The notes below the pieces were generated by a model that saw only the letters and a program-made list of their open reading frames with translations, had not been told where the DNA came from and ran no database searches. Positions 1 through 6,121 of a DNA stretch of 8,001 nt are shown here, piece by piece; position 1 is the stretch's first letter; each line of letters opens with the position of its first letter. Position numbers and translations under genes: made by a program. This DNA is from Candidatus Amesbacteria bacterium RBG_19FT_COMBO_48_16 (GTDB lineage Bacteria > Patescibacteriota > Microgenomatia > CAZETR01 > Amesbacteraceae): contig MEXE01000033.1 of the NCBI GenBank assembly GCA_001775555.1, forward strand, positions 1 to 8,001, read 5' to 3'.

Positions 1-753
1 TTTTACCCGGCGTATTGTTTCCCACAAAAGCAGCGTCGGGGCCATCACTTCTTTATGATCCAAAGCCGAAGCCCCGTATGCATAATAAGCTGTGTCTTTA
101 AATCTAAAAATCATAGCTCCTGCCAAAATTATTCCCTGCCATTTTGCTATCCATAATGTTGCCATTCCCGCCGGATGCAGCGCTTCCCAGAGTTGCCGGT
201 GATACTCCCGGCTATGGGCATAAATTTTTTGCCTCTTTGCCGTTCCCCCAAACATCAACTCCAGGTATTGCTCCAGTGCTTCCAGCGAGTTGTCCTCTTT
301 TACCCCCACATTATGTTTTTGGGCCACTTTAATGTTATACCTGCCCTTCGGATGCATCACCGCCAGTAACTCTTCCTCACTTCTCGTTAAATCAACTAAA
401 AAAGTTTTTGGTTTAAACAACGACCTCCCCTTCGGAAGTCTTTTGAGCACTGAGCACTGTTCGCGAATGCGCGAGCTTTGCTCGGCATTGAGCACTATAT
501 TCGGCTCGAGCCTAATCCCAATAGCCCCTCGCCTTTTACCCAAGTTTTTAAGCCGATCCAAATCCTCCTGCGTGGGGCATTTCCCCATGGGAATATATCC
601 AAAACACCATGGTGTGTATTTTATTTTCGTCCATACCACCAGCATCCCGTTTATCCTGTCAACCGGCTGCCTTTTTTCTCTAAACTCCCCCCACTCCCAA
701 CTCTGCAAAGGATGACTTACCTGCAAATTCCAGGAATTCTTACCTACCTCCAT
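1..753 (-). CDS. FemAB-like peptidoglycan aminoacyltransferase (partial, C-terminus off the window)
   Basis: The minus strand is open for 251 codons from an ATG at 753 to the window edge, so the C-terminal part is missing. The translation fits the FemA/FemB/FemX family (GNAT-like fold), which transfers amino acids from aminoacyl-tRNA to the lipid II side chain in the cytoplasm. Visible family-like blocks are HPLQSWEWGEFRE (residues 14-26), TPWCFGYIPMG (47-57), the basic stretch HPKGRYNIKVAQKHNV (134-149) and YYAYGASALDHKEVMAPTLL (223-242). In-frame stops (TAG, TAA) lie 16-17 codons upstream and there is no other ATG before them, so this start is favoured. No Shine-Dalgarno precedes it; a TATAAT lies 9 nt upstream. 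It follows the 86-codon gene after 10 bp and is probably co-oriented with uvrD. Residues about 88-104 are encoded by a repeat-like segment that looks inserted. The substrate amino acid cannot be told from sequence; a related acyltransferase of the same fold is the alternative. Confidence 0.85.
   Translation of the reverse strand, partial: MEVGKNSWNLQVSHPLQSWEWGEFREKRQPVDRINGMLVVWTKIKYTPWCFGYIPMGKCPTQEDLDRLKNLGKRRGAIGIRLEPNIVLNAEQSSRIREQCSVLKRLPKGRSLFKPKTFLVDLTRSEEELLAVMHPKGRYNIKVAQKHNVGVKEDNSLEALEQYLELMFGGTAKRQKIYAHSREYHRQLWEALHPAGMATLWIAKWQGIILAGAMIFRFKDTAYYAYGASALDHKEVMAPTLLLWETIRRVK
444..495. repeat. In-frame repeat: TGAGCAC heptamers plus hairpin inside the FemAB-like gene
   Basis: TGAGCAC occurs at 444-450, 451-457 and again at 489-495. 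Between the second and third copy lies a hairpin with a 7-bp stem (459-465 pairing with 470-476, one T-G wobble) and a four-base AATG loop. A perfect 10-bp palindrome GGCTCGAGCC follows at 503-512. The segment encodes residues about 87-103 of the FemAB-like protein, a low-complexity stretch between the recognisable blocks RLEPNIV and FLVDLTR. The reading frame is kept. It looks like a short inserted element, but this is judged without an alignment. Confidence 0.55.
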
Positions 754-762
754 GCTTGTATG

Positions 763-768
763 ATTATA
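763..768 (-). promoter_or_regulatory. TATAAT -10-like box just upstream of the FemAB-like start
   Basis: A perfect TATAAT on the minus strand lies 9 nt before the ATG at 753, and overlaps the stop codon of the preceding small gene. A start site 7 nt downstream of the box would give a leader of about 3 nt, in line with leaderless or near-leaderless translation and with the absence of a Shine-Dalgarno. No convincing -35 hexamer is seen at 16-18 bp. The local sequence is A/T-rich, so chance occurrence is possible. Confidence 0.35.
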
Positions 769-1024
769 TCTTTTTGCGATCCTTTTCCTCGATTACTATT
801 TGGTGATTCTTTCCAAAACGTTTTTCATGTAAGGTAGCATTTAATCTTGCGCACTGGAGTCGTTCTTGCCCCTTCAATATTATCAGTGGATAAATCGTGC
901 CGATACCCGGAAAAAGCGGTAAATCACAGGTTGTGCATCTTACTTCAAAAAGTTTTGTTTCATCTGGCTTTAATCTTCCCTCCACTCCACCATTGTCGAT
1001 TTCCTTTATTGTCATTTGGCCCAC
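764..1024 (-). CDS. Small hypothetical protein with a CxxC pair (86 aa)
   Basis: I do not recognise this gene. It starts at GTG 1024, with GGTGG as a possible ribosome binding site 6 nt upstream and an in-frame TAA just before. ATG at 1015 is an alternative start. The 86-residue product has Cys30 and Cys33 (CTTC) and a third Cys at 58, a middle hydrophobic stretch (IYPLIIL, 44-50), and a very basic/acidic C-terminus ending EEKDRKKI. No signal peptide or membrane helix is visible. The cysteines could bind a metal, but a fourth ligand is not obvious. It lies 28 bp after the uvrD stop and 10 bp before the FemAB-like start, all on the minus strand, and exactly fills the space between them. Amino-acid composition is protein-like. 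The overlapping plus-strand frames look less natural. It is probably real but of unknown function. Confidence 0.55.
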   Translation of the reverse strand: MGQMTIKEIDNGGVEGRLKPDETKLFEVRCTTCDLPLFPGIGTIYPLIILKGQERLQCARLNATLHEKRFGKNHQIVIEEKDRKKI

Positions 1025-1052
1025 ATATTACCACCGAAGCTATAAAATTGCC

Positions 1053-2951
1053 CTAATCGGGTTTCCATTTCCAATTGCCCTCTTCATCAAAACCCCAGCT
1101 TGCCCCGTCCAATCGCTCCGTGATCCGCCCACGAACAGTATTTGAAGGCAAACGGAAAGATTGAAAGGGATTTTCTTTTTCAATCAACTCCTCCGGAATA
1201 TCCGCCACAAATCTCGATACCGGATTGTTTGCCCGCGTGCCGAAATACAGCCTCCGCCGGGCATAGGTCAGGTGCAGTTTATCCATAGCCCGGGTCATTC
1301 CCACATAACACAGTCTGCGTTCCTCTTCCATTTCTTCGTGGTTCATAAGTACCCGGGAATGGGGAAATAATCCTTCTTCCATTCCCACCATAAATACCCG
1401 CTTAAACTCCAATCCCTTCGCCGCGTGTATGGTCATCAATGTCACGGCACCACTGCCCCGCGAAGCTTCAGCGGAGTGGGGCCTCTTACTCTCTCTTTCC
1501 GTCAACGCCACCTGCTCCAAAAACTCTACCAAATTGGGAAACTGGGCAGCCACACTTCTTAGTTCTTTAATATTTTCCAGTCTTGCCGCATCCTCTTCAT
1601 TTAACTCCTCATACTGTTCCAAATATCCCGTCACTCTCAACATCTCGTCCAAGATATCTAAGGTATTTTTACCTACGAACCACGAACTATGGACTAATAA
1701 TCTGGCAAGGCGGGTTTTTCCGTTTTTTTCCGCTCTTTTCCTGGCCACCGCATCTTCCGGGTTGACAATCAATCGCAAATACGCCAGCACATCTTTTATT
1801 TCTTTCCTTTCGTAAAACCTTACTCCTCCCACCAGCGAATAGGGGATACTCGCGTGTAAAAGCGCCTCTTCCAGTACCCGTGACTGTGCGTTTGTCCGAT
1901 ACAGAACTGCGAAATCAGAAAAATTTGAGCCTGAGCCAAGAGCTTTGAGCACTTGTTCAAGCACATATCGGGCTTCCTCAATCTCGTTCTCCGCCTCGTA
2001 AATACTCACTCTTTCTCCCTCTCCCCTGTCCGTCCACAGTTTTAGCACCGGATGATTTTTATTTTTAGCCACTACCTTATTTGCCGCGCTTAAAATATTT
2101 TGTGTTGACCGGTAATTCTGCTCCAAATTGACGATCGTCAGATCGGGAAAATCCTGTTTTAAAAGTAACAAATTCCTATAGTCTGCTCCTCTCCAGGAAT
2201 AAATTGCTTGTGCCGCATCGCCTACTACGGTCAGCTGACGGTGTTTTTGCCCCAGCATTTTTGTGATTTCATACTGAGCTTTATTTGTATCCTGATATTC
2301 GTCCACCAACACGTATCGAAACTGCGCTCTTAACTCATCCAAAACATCATCAACCTCTTTAAACAGTTTAACTGTCCGGGCCAGTAAATCATCAAAATCC
2401 AGCGCCCGATACCGCGCCAGCAACTGTTGATATACCGGATAGACCCGGGCTACCGTCTTTGTAAAAGTTCCCCGGGCATAATTTGCATAATCAGCCGGGG
2501 TCACCAGCTCGTTTTTTGCCCCCGAAATCGCCCCCAGTATTGCTCCCGGTCTGACGCTTTTTGAGTCGATATTCAAAAGGCTTAATGCCTGCTTGATGGT
2601 TTCCAGCTGATCTGCTTCGTCAAAAATCACGAAATTCCTGTCCACCTCGGCTTCATCGGCGTAACGTCGGATTATCTTGGCGCAAAAGCTGTGAAACGTG
2701 CCCCCGAACCCCAAAAAATCTTGGCCCAACATCCGTCTCACTCTGCCTGCCATTTCCCCCGCAGCCTTATTAGTAAAGGTCAAAAGTAATATATTCTCAG
2801 ATCTCACCTCTCTATCTCTAACTAAGTGGGCCACCCGGTAGGTTAATACCCGGGTTTTCCCGCTTCCCGCTCCGGCCAAAATCAACAATGGACCCCCGGA
2901 AAATACAACCGCCTCTTGTTGTGCCGGGTTCAATTCCCTTAAAATCTCCAT
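1053..2951 (-). CDS. uvrD: UvrD/PcrA-type superfamily 1A DNA helicase, compact form
   Basis: This is a 3'-5' ATP-dependent DNA helicase of the UvrD/PcrA/Rep family, acting in repair and removal of proteins or recombination intermediates from DNA. From the ATG at 2951 the product has 632 residues. All helicase motifs are present: Q motif NPAQQEAV (8-15), Walker A AGAGSGKT (26-33), Ia TFTNKAAGEM (58-67), Ib GTFHSF (84-89), Walker B VDEYQD (216-221), III GDAAQAIYSWRGAD (244-257), IV LEQNYRST (276-283), V VTLMTIHAAKGLEF (503-516) and VI RRLCYVGMTRA (545-555). The frame extends to a TTG at 2996, but the Q motif then sits too far in, so 2951 is preferred. The protein is shorter than typical PcrA/UvrD (about 720 residues), mainly because the 2B region after NPED (397-400) is reduced. 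Residues 334-342, 422-428 and 489-500 are encoded by repeat-like DNA. No clear Shine-Dalgarno precedes the start, whose ATG overlaps the start of the divergent LCP gene. Confidence 0.96.
   Translation of the reverse strand: MEILRELNPAQQEAVVFSGGPLLILAGAGSGKTRVLTYRVAHLVRDREVRSENILLLTFTNKAAGEMAGRVRRMLGQDFLGFGGTFHSFCAKIIRRYADEAEVDRNFVIFDEADQLETIKQALSLLNIDSKSVRPGAILGAISGAKNELVTPADYANYARGTFTKTVARVYPVYQQLLARYRALDFDDLLARTVKLFKEVDDVLDELRAQFRYVLVDEYQDTNKAQYEITKMLGQKHRQLTVVGDAAQAIYSWRGADYRNLLLLKQDFPDLTIVNLEQNYRSTQNILSAANKVVAKNKNHPVLKLWTDRGEGERVSIYEAENEIEEARYVLEQVLKALGSGSNFSDFAVLYRTNAQSRVLEEALLHASIPYSLVGGVRFYERKEIKDVLAYLRLIVNPEDAVARKRAEKNGKTRLARLLVHSSWFVGKNTLDILDEMLRVTGYLEQYEELNEEDAARLENIKELRSVAAQFPNLVEFLEQVALTERESKRPHSAEASRGSGAVTLMTIHAAKGLEFKRVFMVGMEEGLFPHSRVLMNHEEMEEERRLCYVGMTRAMDKLHLTYARRRLYFGTRANNPVSRFVADIPEELIEKENPFQSFRLPSNTVRGRITERLDGASWGFDEEGNWKWKPD
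1455..1482. repeat. Imperfect palindrome inside uvrD, before motif V
   Basis: GCCCC at 1455-1459 pairs with GGGGC at 1478-1482. Inside, CCGC (1458-1461) and GCGG (1471-1474) flank the palindrome GAAGCTTC (1462-1469). The segment encodes residues about 490-499 of the helicase (PHSAEASRGS), a low-complexity stretch just before the conserved AVTLMTIHAAKG block, where this family usually has a variable surface loop. It may be a small palindromic element tolerated in frame, or just a GC-rich loop. Confidence 0.45.
1675..1695. repeat. Degenerate heptamer run inside uvrD (ACGAACC-ACGAACT-ATGGACT)
   Basis: Three consecutive 7-base units differ by a few bases each: ACGAACC (1675-1681), ACGAACT (1682-1688) and ATGGACT (1689-1695). 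On the minus strand they encode residues about 420-426 of the helicase (VHSSWFV), in the shortened 2B region. Period-7 runs of this kind look like non-coding tandem repeat elements, yet here the frame stays open. Confidence 0.5.
1926..1952. repeat. TGAGC-rich repeat inside uvrD, sharing TGAGCAC with the FemAB-like gene
   Basis: TGAGC occurs at 1926-1930, 1932-1936 and 1946-1950, the last as the full TGAGCAC (1946-1952) seen three times in the FemAB-like gene. It encodes residues about 334-342 (VLKALGSGS), a Gly/Ser-rich linker before the conserved FAVLYRTN block. The match is short, so common origin is only suggested. Confidence 0.3.
2916..2945 (+). promoter_or_regulatory. Possible promoter for the LCP gene, inside the uvrD 5' end
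   Basis: TAAAAT at 2940-2945 matches the -10 consensus at five of six positions. TTGTTG at 2916-2921 lies 18 bp upstream and matches the first three bases of the -35 consensus. The box sits 4 nt before the ATG at 2950 and 10 nt before the ATG at 2956, so a transcript would be nearly leaderless for the second start. It lies within the first codons of uvrD on the other strand. Support is consensus matching only. Confidence 0.3.
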
Positions 2952-3996
2952 GCTAATGGAGCTTACCAGATTCAAAACCTCAATCAACCGTCTCAAGCGC
3001 CAGTTCCTGTCTCGGGTGGCCCTGATGCGCGCTTTGCTGATAATGCTGGTTTTTGCCTGTATTGCCTTATCCTGGTTTCTTCTTCGTTCCCCGTTGTCCT
3101 ACCTCAGATTGATTTCCTCTTCTCCCTTGCCTTCCACTAATGGACGTACCAACTTCTTGTTTTTAGGTATCGGTGGCGACGGTCATGAGGCGCCCGACTT
3201 GACTGACACTATGATATTGCTTTCTGTTAAAACTGATGGCGCTCGCCCGGTGCTTATTTCACTTCCCCGTGATTTCTGGGTCCCGTCTCTCCGGGCCAAA
3301 ATCAACACAGCTTATTTCTATGGCAAGCAAAAACAGGGAATTGCCGGGGGGTTAACCCTGGCTAAGTCTTCGGTTTCCGAAATCATCAATCAGCCGGTCC
3401 ACTTCGCGGTAGTTTTTAATTTTTCTACTTTCTCCCGCGGCATCGACCTTGTCGGTGGCCTGGAAATCAACGTCCCCCGTACGTTTGACGACTATAAATA
3501 TCCCCTTCCCGGAAAAGAAAACGACCCTTGTGACGGTGACCCTGAGTATTCATGTCGTTATGAGCACCTTCATTTTGAGGCAGGCCCACAACATCTGGAT
3601 GGTAGTACCGCTCTCAAATACGTCCGTTCCAGAAATTCTCCTGATCCTGAAGAAGGCTCCGATTTTGCCCGTAGTCGTCGCCAGGAGCAAGTTATCTCTG
3701 CTTTCAGAGCTAAGCTTGTCTCTCGCTCTGTTTTGCGCCACCCCCGCATCTATCGCGACTTATACCGCCTGTTTTCATCCTCTTTGCTTACGGATATCTC
3801 CCCTCAGCACTATTTTGCCTTGGCCAGATTGGCTCTGTCTGCCCGCAACCAGCCCCTTAAAAATATTACCCTCTCCGAGCCCGACCAGCTCTACCACCCC
3901 CCAATTTCTCCCGAGCACGACAACCAATGGGTCCTGGTTCCCAAAAATAACGACCCCCAATCCCTCTTCGACTTCGTTTCCGGCCACCTCAAATAA
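2950..3996 (+). CDS. LytR-CpsA-Psr (LCP) family cell-wall polymer ligase
   Basis: LCP proteins transfer polyprenyl-linked glycopolymers onto peptidoglycan (or proteins) outside the membrane. From ATG 2950 the product is 348 residues: a basic N-terminus, one membrane helix at about 26-45, then the extracytoplasmic LCP domain. Expected motifs are present: FLFLGIGGDG (69-78), DLTDTMILLSVKTDG (83-97), SLPRDFWV (104-111), KINTAY (117-122), FNFSTFSRGIDLVGGLEINV (156-175), HLDGSTALKYVRSR (215-228) and DFARSRRQ (238-245), the acidic and Arg residues being those used for Mg-pyrophosphate binding. A loop at about 186-205 carries two Cys (194, 202) that could form a disulfide. The start is uncertain: 2950, 2956, or 3025, the last preceded by GGGTGG 5 nt upstream and placing the helix at the very N-terminus. 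The gene diverges from uvrD with overlapping start codons. Its stop abuts the stop of the convergent DUF2298 gene with no gap and no visible terminator. Confidence 0.93.
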   Translation: MLMELTRFKTSINRLKRQFLSRVALMRALLIMLVFACIALSWFLLRSPLSYLRLISSSPLPSTNGRTNFLFLGIGGDGHEAPDLTDTMILLSVKTDGARPVLISLPRDFWVPSLRAKINTAYFYGKQKQGIAGGLTLAKSSVSEIINQPVHFAVVFNFSTFSRGIDLVGGLEINVPRTFDDYKYPLPGKENDPCDGDPEYSCRYEHLHFEAGPQHLDGSTALKYVRSRNSPDPEEGSDFARSRRQEQVISAFRAKLVSRSVLRHPRIYRDLYRLFSSSLLTDISPQHYFALARLALSARNQPLKNITLSEPDQLYHPPISPEHDNQWVLVPKNNDPQSLFDFVSGHLK

Positions 3997-6099
3997 CTAA
4001 TCCACTTTATAAACCGTTATCGTTCCCGAGGCAAACACCGGTGTCGCCAGCTGGCGGATTAAAGTCTCGTTTAACTGCGGATATTTCTGCCGCTCCAATC
4101 CCCCCACCACAATAAACTCCACGTCATATTTATTAAGTACCGTCCTGGCCGAGTACTCGTCGGCAGCTTCATACACTTGCCTCACTTCTTCGGCTCTGGC
4201 CGCGATTGGCTCATAACCCCCTCTCCATAGCCACTCATGCACCACCCATCCGGCCACTGTTGGCAGCCCCGTAAACGCCGATATTCTTTCGTACTCGGTA
4301 TAGCTGTCTCCGTTTGCTTCCAGAACTACCGGCTGTTGACTGTCCGGAATGTTAGCGTTTAGCCAATTTACCGCCGCCAGGTCATCCGGTAGTTTATTGG
4401 CCATCCAGTTCAACCCGTACAGTCCCCGGTAAGTTTTCAGCTCTTCAAAGTATGATCTGACCCCGAAATTGGGATAAATCGACACCAAAAACACCATCGG
4501 CGCCACCCCCAATAGAAACGCCTTTCGCAGATTTGAAGCATGGGTCCTGAGCATTTGGACTATGGTATATCCGGCCAAAATCGACATCAGCATAAACACC
4601 TGGTATCCCAGCTTAAACATGGTATTGCTGCGGAAATGCTGTGGATAAATATCTTTAAAATAAAAAAACTCGGGAAAAATAATCAAACCTGTACAAAATA
4701 CAGCCCACACTAAAAGCATTCTCTTATTCCTGCTCTCCAGCGGGTTTTCTTTCAGTAAATACAGACCCACCGCACAATACGCAAAAAAGCCCCACAACAC
4801 CAGTATCATCCACAGGGGTGACTTCTGGCATTTTTCCGTCTCTTCAAAAATCAGCGGTCCGATCTTGGTATTAGCCAGAGCCGCTGGCGGACAATTAACC
4901 GCCACCCCCGACACAAACGATTTAAAACTCCTCACAAACGGTATGATTGTTACTCCGAACGCCAGGATTACTATTCCCCATGCCACTGGAATTTTTTTAA
5001 GATTTGAAATTTGAGATTTGAGATTTGTAATAATCGAAAGCATCATGATCAGCCCCAGGTAGATTAACCCGTCCAAAGCATTGGTCATAAACGCCATTCC
5101 AGCGACAGTTCCGTATACCGCCAATTCCCACCATTCAAGTTTTCCTTTATCCTGCCCAAATAAGCTGACCAGCATTGCAATCATCAAAAGCGCCAGGGGA
5201 ATCGACAGCACGTGCCCATGGACGTCTGAAACCACAAACGAATAGCTGGGAAATTCATGGATAGTATAGGGAATAAATCTGGTAGCATTGGGATACCAAT
5301 AAGATCGCCACCCTTCCCTGATATTATCTGTCGAGGAAAAATCCGACCAGATCGTCCAAAAAGGCGGTGGTATTTCCGCCCAATAGCCTTTGGTAAAAGC
5401 GTAAATAGTCTGCAGATTTCCTGAAAGGGTTACCAAAAACCCGATAAATATCGCCCCGCACAACATCCAGGATCGGGGTAATCTTTTTAGAAGTTCCCGG
5501 CCAATCCCGAAACTCATTGTGGCCGTCAGCGCGAATAACGTCGCCAGCATCAAATTGAAGGTGTAAACCAGATCCAGTCCCGACAATCGGGTCAAAACCG
5601 CCGTCATCAGGTGCCCGAAATAATAATAATTAATTGTTCCGCCGGCAAACCACATGTCAGGAGGGGGGAAAAAGTTACTGCGTAGGATTGACCGCATAAA
5701 TCCGTAATCCATAAATTTCTCCAATCCGTTAATCGAGGGTTCATGGGCTTTGACCCAACTCCACCCCCACAAAAGACCCAAAAATACCAGCTCTTCCACC
5801 GCAATTGTTTTCCACGGTACACTTTTCCAATCCATCTTGCTCTTTTTCAGCCAGGACATCCCCAAGGCGGTAATTACGCCCCCCGCTATTATCGTTGCCG
5901 GCCAGGTAAACGGAATTACCCGCAGGCTCCCCAGCCACCAAACCAGAAGACTTATTCCGGCGATCCCTATGGCTTTAGCCAAAAAATACCCTTGGTCAGT
6001 CCATCCGGAAAATAGTCGCCGGGCAATTGGCCACCCGGCTATCCCCACACCTGCCAGTGTCATCCACCACCGCAAAATTATCCCTGCATCTTGCTCCAT
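3997..6099 (-). CDS. DUF2298 ('YYY' domain) polytopic membrane protein, GT-C-like
   Basis: From the ATG at 6099 the product has 700 residues with many hydrophobic helices and a soluble C-terminal region from about 550. It matches what I know of the DUF2298/Chlor_Arch_YYY family, found in Chloroflexota, archaea and candidate-phyla bacteria and thought to be a GT-C-type glycosyltransferase using a lipid-linked sugar; its reaction is not established. Signature blocks are KFMDYGFM (128-135), DMWFAGGTINYYYFGH (148-163), HEFPSYSFVVSDVHGHVLSI (281-300), EFFYFKDIYPQHFRSNTMFK (477-496), and in the tail EYERISAFTGLPTVAGWVVH (602-621). The frame continues to an ATG at 6354, but that 85-residue extension is the antisense of the neighbouring gene and its repeat, so 6099 is chosen. 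No Shine-Dalgarno; TATAAT lies 6 nt upstream. Residues about 359-368, in a loop between helices, are encoded by a heptamer repeat. Confidence 0.9.
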   Translation of the reverse strand: MEQDAGIILRWWMTLAGVGIAGWPIARRLFSGWTDQGYFLAKAIGIAGISLLVWWLGSLRVIPFTWPATIIAGGVITALGMSWLKKSKMDWKSVPWKTIAVEELVFLGLLWGWSWVKAHEPSINGLEKFMDYGFMRSILRSNFFPPPDMWFAGGTINYYYFGHLMTAVLTRLSGLDLVYTFNLMLATLFALTATMSFGIGRELLKRLPRSWMLCGAIFIGFLVTLSGNLQTIYAFTKGYWAEIPPPFWTIWSDFSSTDNIREGWRSYWYPNATRFIPYTIHEFPSYSFVVSDVHGHVLSIPLALLMIAMLVSLFGQDKGKLEWWELAVYGTVAGMAFMTNALDGLIYLGLIMMLSIITNLKSQISNLKKIPVAWGIVILAFGVTIIPFVRSFKSFVSGVAVNCPPAALANTKIGPLIFEETEKCQKSPLWMILVLWGFFAYCAVGLYLLKENPLESRNKRMLLVWAVFCTGLIIFPEFFYFKDIYPQHFRSNTMFKLGYQVFMLMSILAGYTIVQMLRTHASNLRKAFLLGVAPMVFLVSIYPNFGVRSYFEELKTYRGLYGLNWMANKLPDDLAAVNWLNANIPDSQQPVVLEANGDSYTEYERISAFTGLPTVAGWVVHEWLWRGGYEPIAARAEEVRQVYEAADEYSARTVLNKYDVEFIVVGGLERQKYPQLNETLIRQLATPVFASGTITVYKVD
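5000..5027. repeat. Four heptamers (AGATTTG type) inside the DUF2298 gene
   Basis: Four adjacent 7-base units, AGATTTG, AAATTTG, AGATTTG and AGATTTG, span 5000-5027. Read on the minus strand they encode a polar stretch containing NLKSQISNLKK, where three DNA units give one seven-residue period. The stretch lies between two membrane helices (LIYLGLIMMLSII and AWGIVILAFGVTII), so it would form a short loop. Copy-number change would shift the frame unless it were in steps of three. Confidence 0.75.
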
Positions 6100-6105
6100 A
6101 CCAGC

Positions 6106-6113
6106 ATTATAAC
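6106..6113. promoter_or_regulatory. Overlapping divergent -10 boxes in the 22-bp gap between two membrane-protein genes
   Basis: The octamer ATTATAAC reads as TATAAT on the minus strand (6111 down to 6106) and TATAAC on the plus strand (6108-6113). The minus box is 6 nt from the DUF2298 ATG (6099) and the plus box 8 nt from the ATG at 6122. A start site 7 nt past each box would fall on the A of the minus-strand ATG and 2 nt before the plus-strand ATG. No clear -35 hexamers are seen at normal spacing. Neither gene has a Shine-Dalgarno in the gap. The small gap leaves little room for other promoters unless they lie inside the opposing genes. Confidence 0.5.
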
Positions 6114-6121
6114 CAATTTCG

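Noticed and set aside
444..495. CRISPR-like array from the repeated TGAGCAC units
   Set aside because: Units are only 7 bases, have no regular spacers, and lie inside an open reading frame.
604..615. Perfect 12-bp palindrome ACACCATGGTGT
   Set aside because: It encodes part of the conserved TPWCFGYIPMG block of the FemAB-like protein, so coding constraint explains it.
144..837. Plus-strand frames opposite the FemAB-like gene
   Set aside because: The minus-strand frame carries recognisable FemAB blocks along its full length; the plus frames are Ser/Pro/Phe-rich shadows.
847..1145. Plus-strand frames across the small minus-strand gene and the uvrD 3' end
   Set aside because: They overlap the conserved helicase end and have no recognisable motifs or start signal.
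2952..2996. Upstream TTG start for uvrD
   Set aside because: It adds 15 residues ahead of the normal distance to the Q motif and deepens the overlap with the LCP gene.
3449..4000. 183-codon plus-strand frame within the LCP gene
   Set aside because: It overlaps the clearly conserved LCP frame, and its low-complexity Ser/Pro/Thr/Leu composition is typical of an off-frame reading.
4045..4056. Perfect 12-bp palindrome CGCCAGCTGGCG near the end of the DUF2298 gene
   Set aside because: Single occurrence inside ordinary coding sequence; about as expected by chance in a window of this size with no partner site.
5579..5591. Small hairpin CCCGA-CAA-TCGGG
   Set aside because: Five-bp stem within a conserved coding block and with no T-run; not a terminator.
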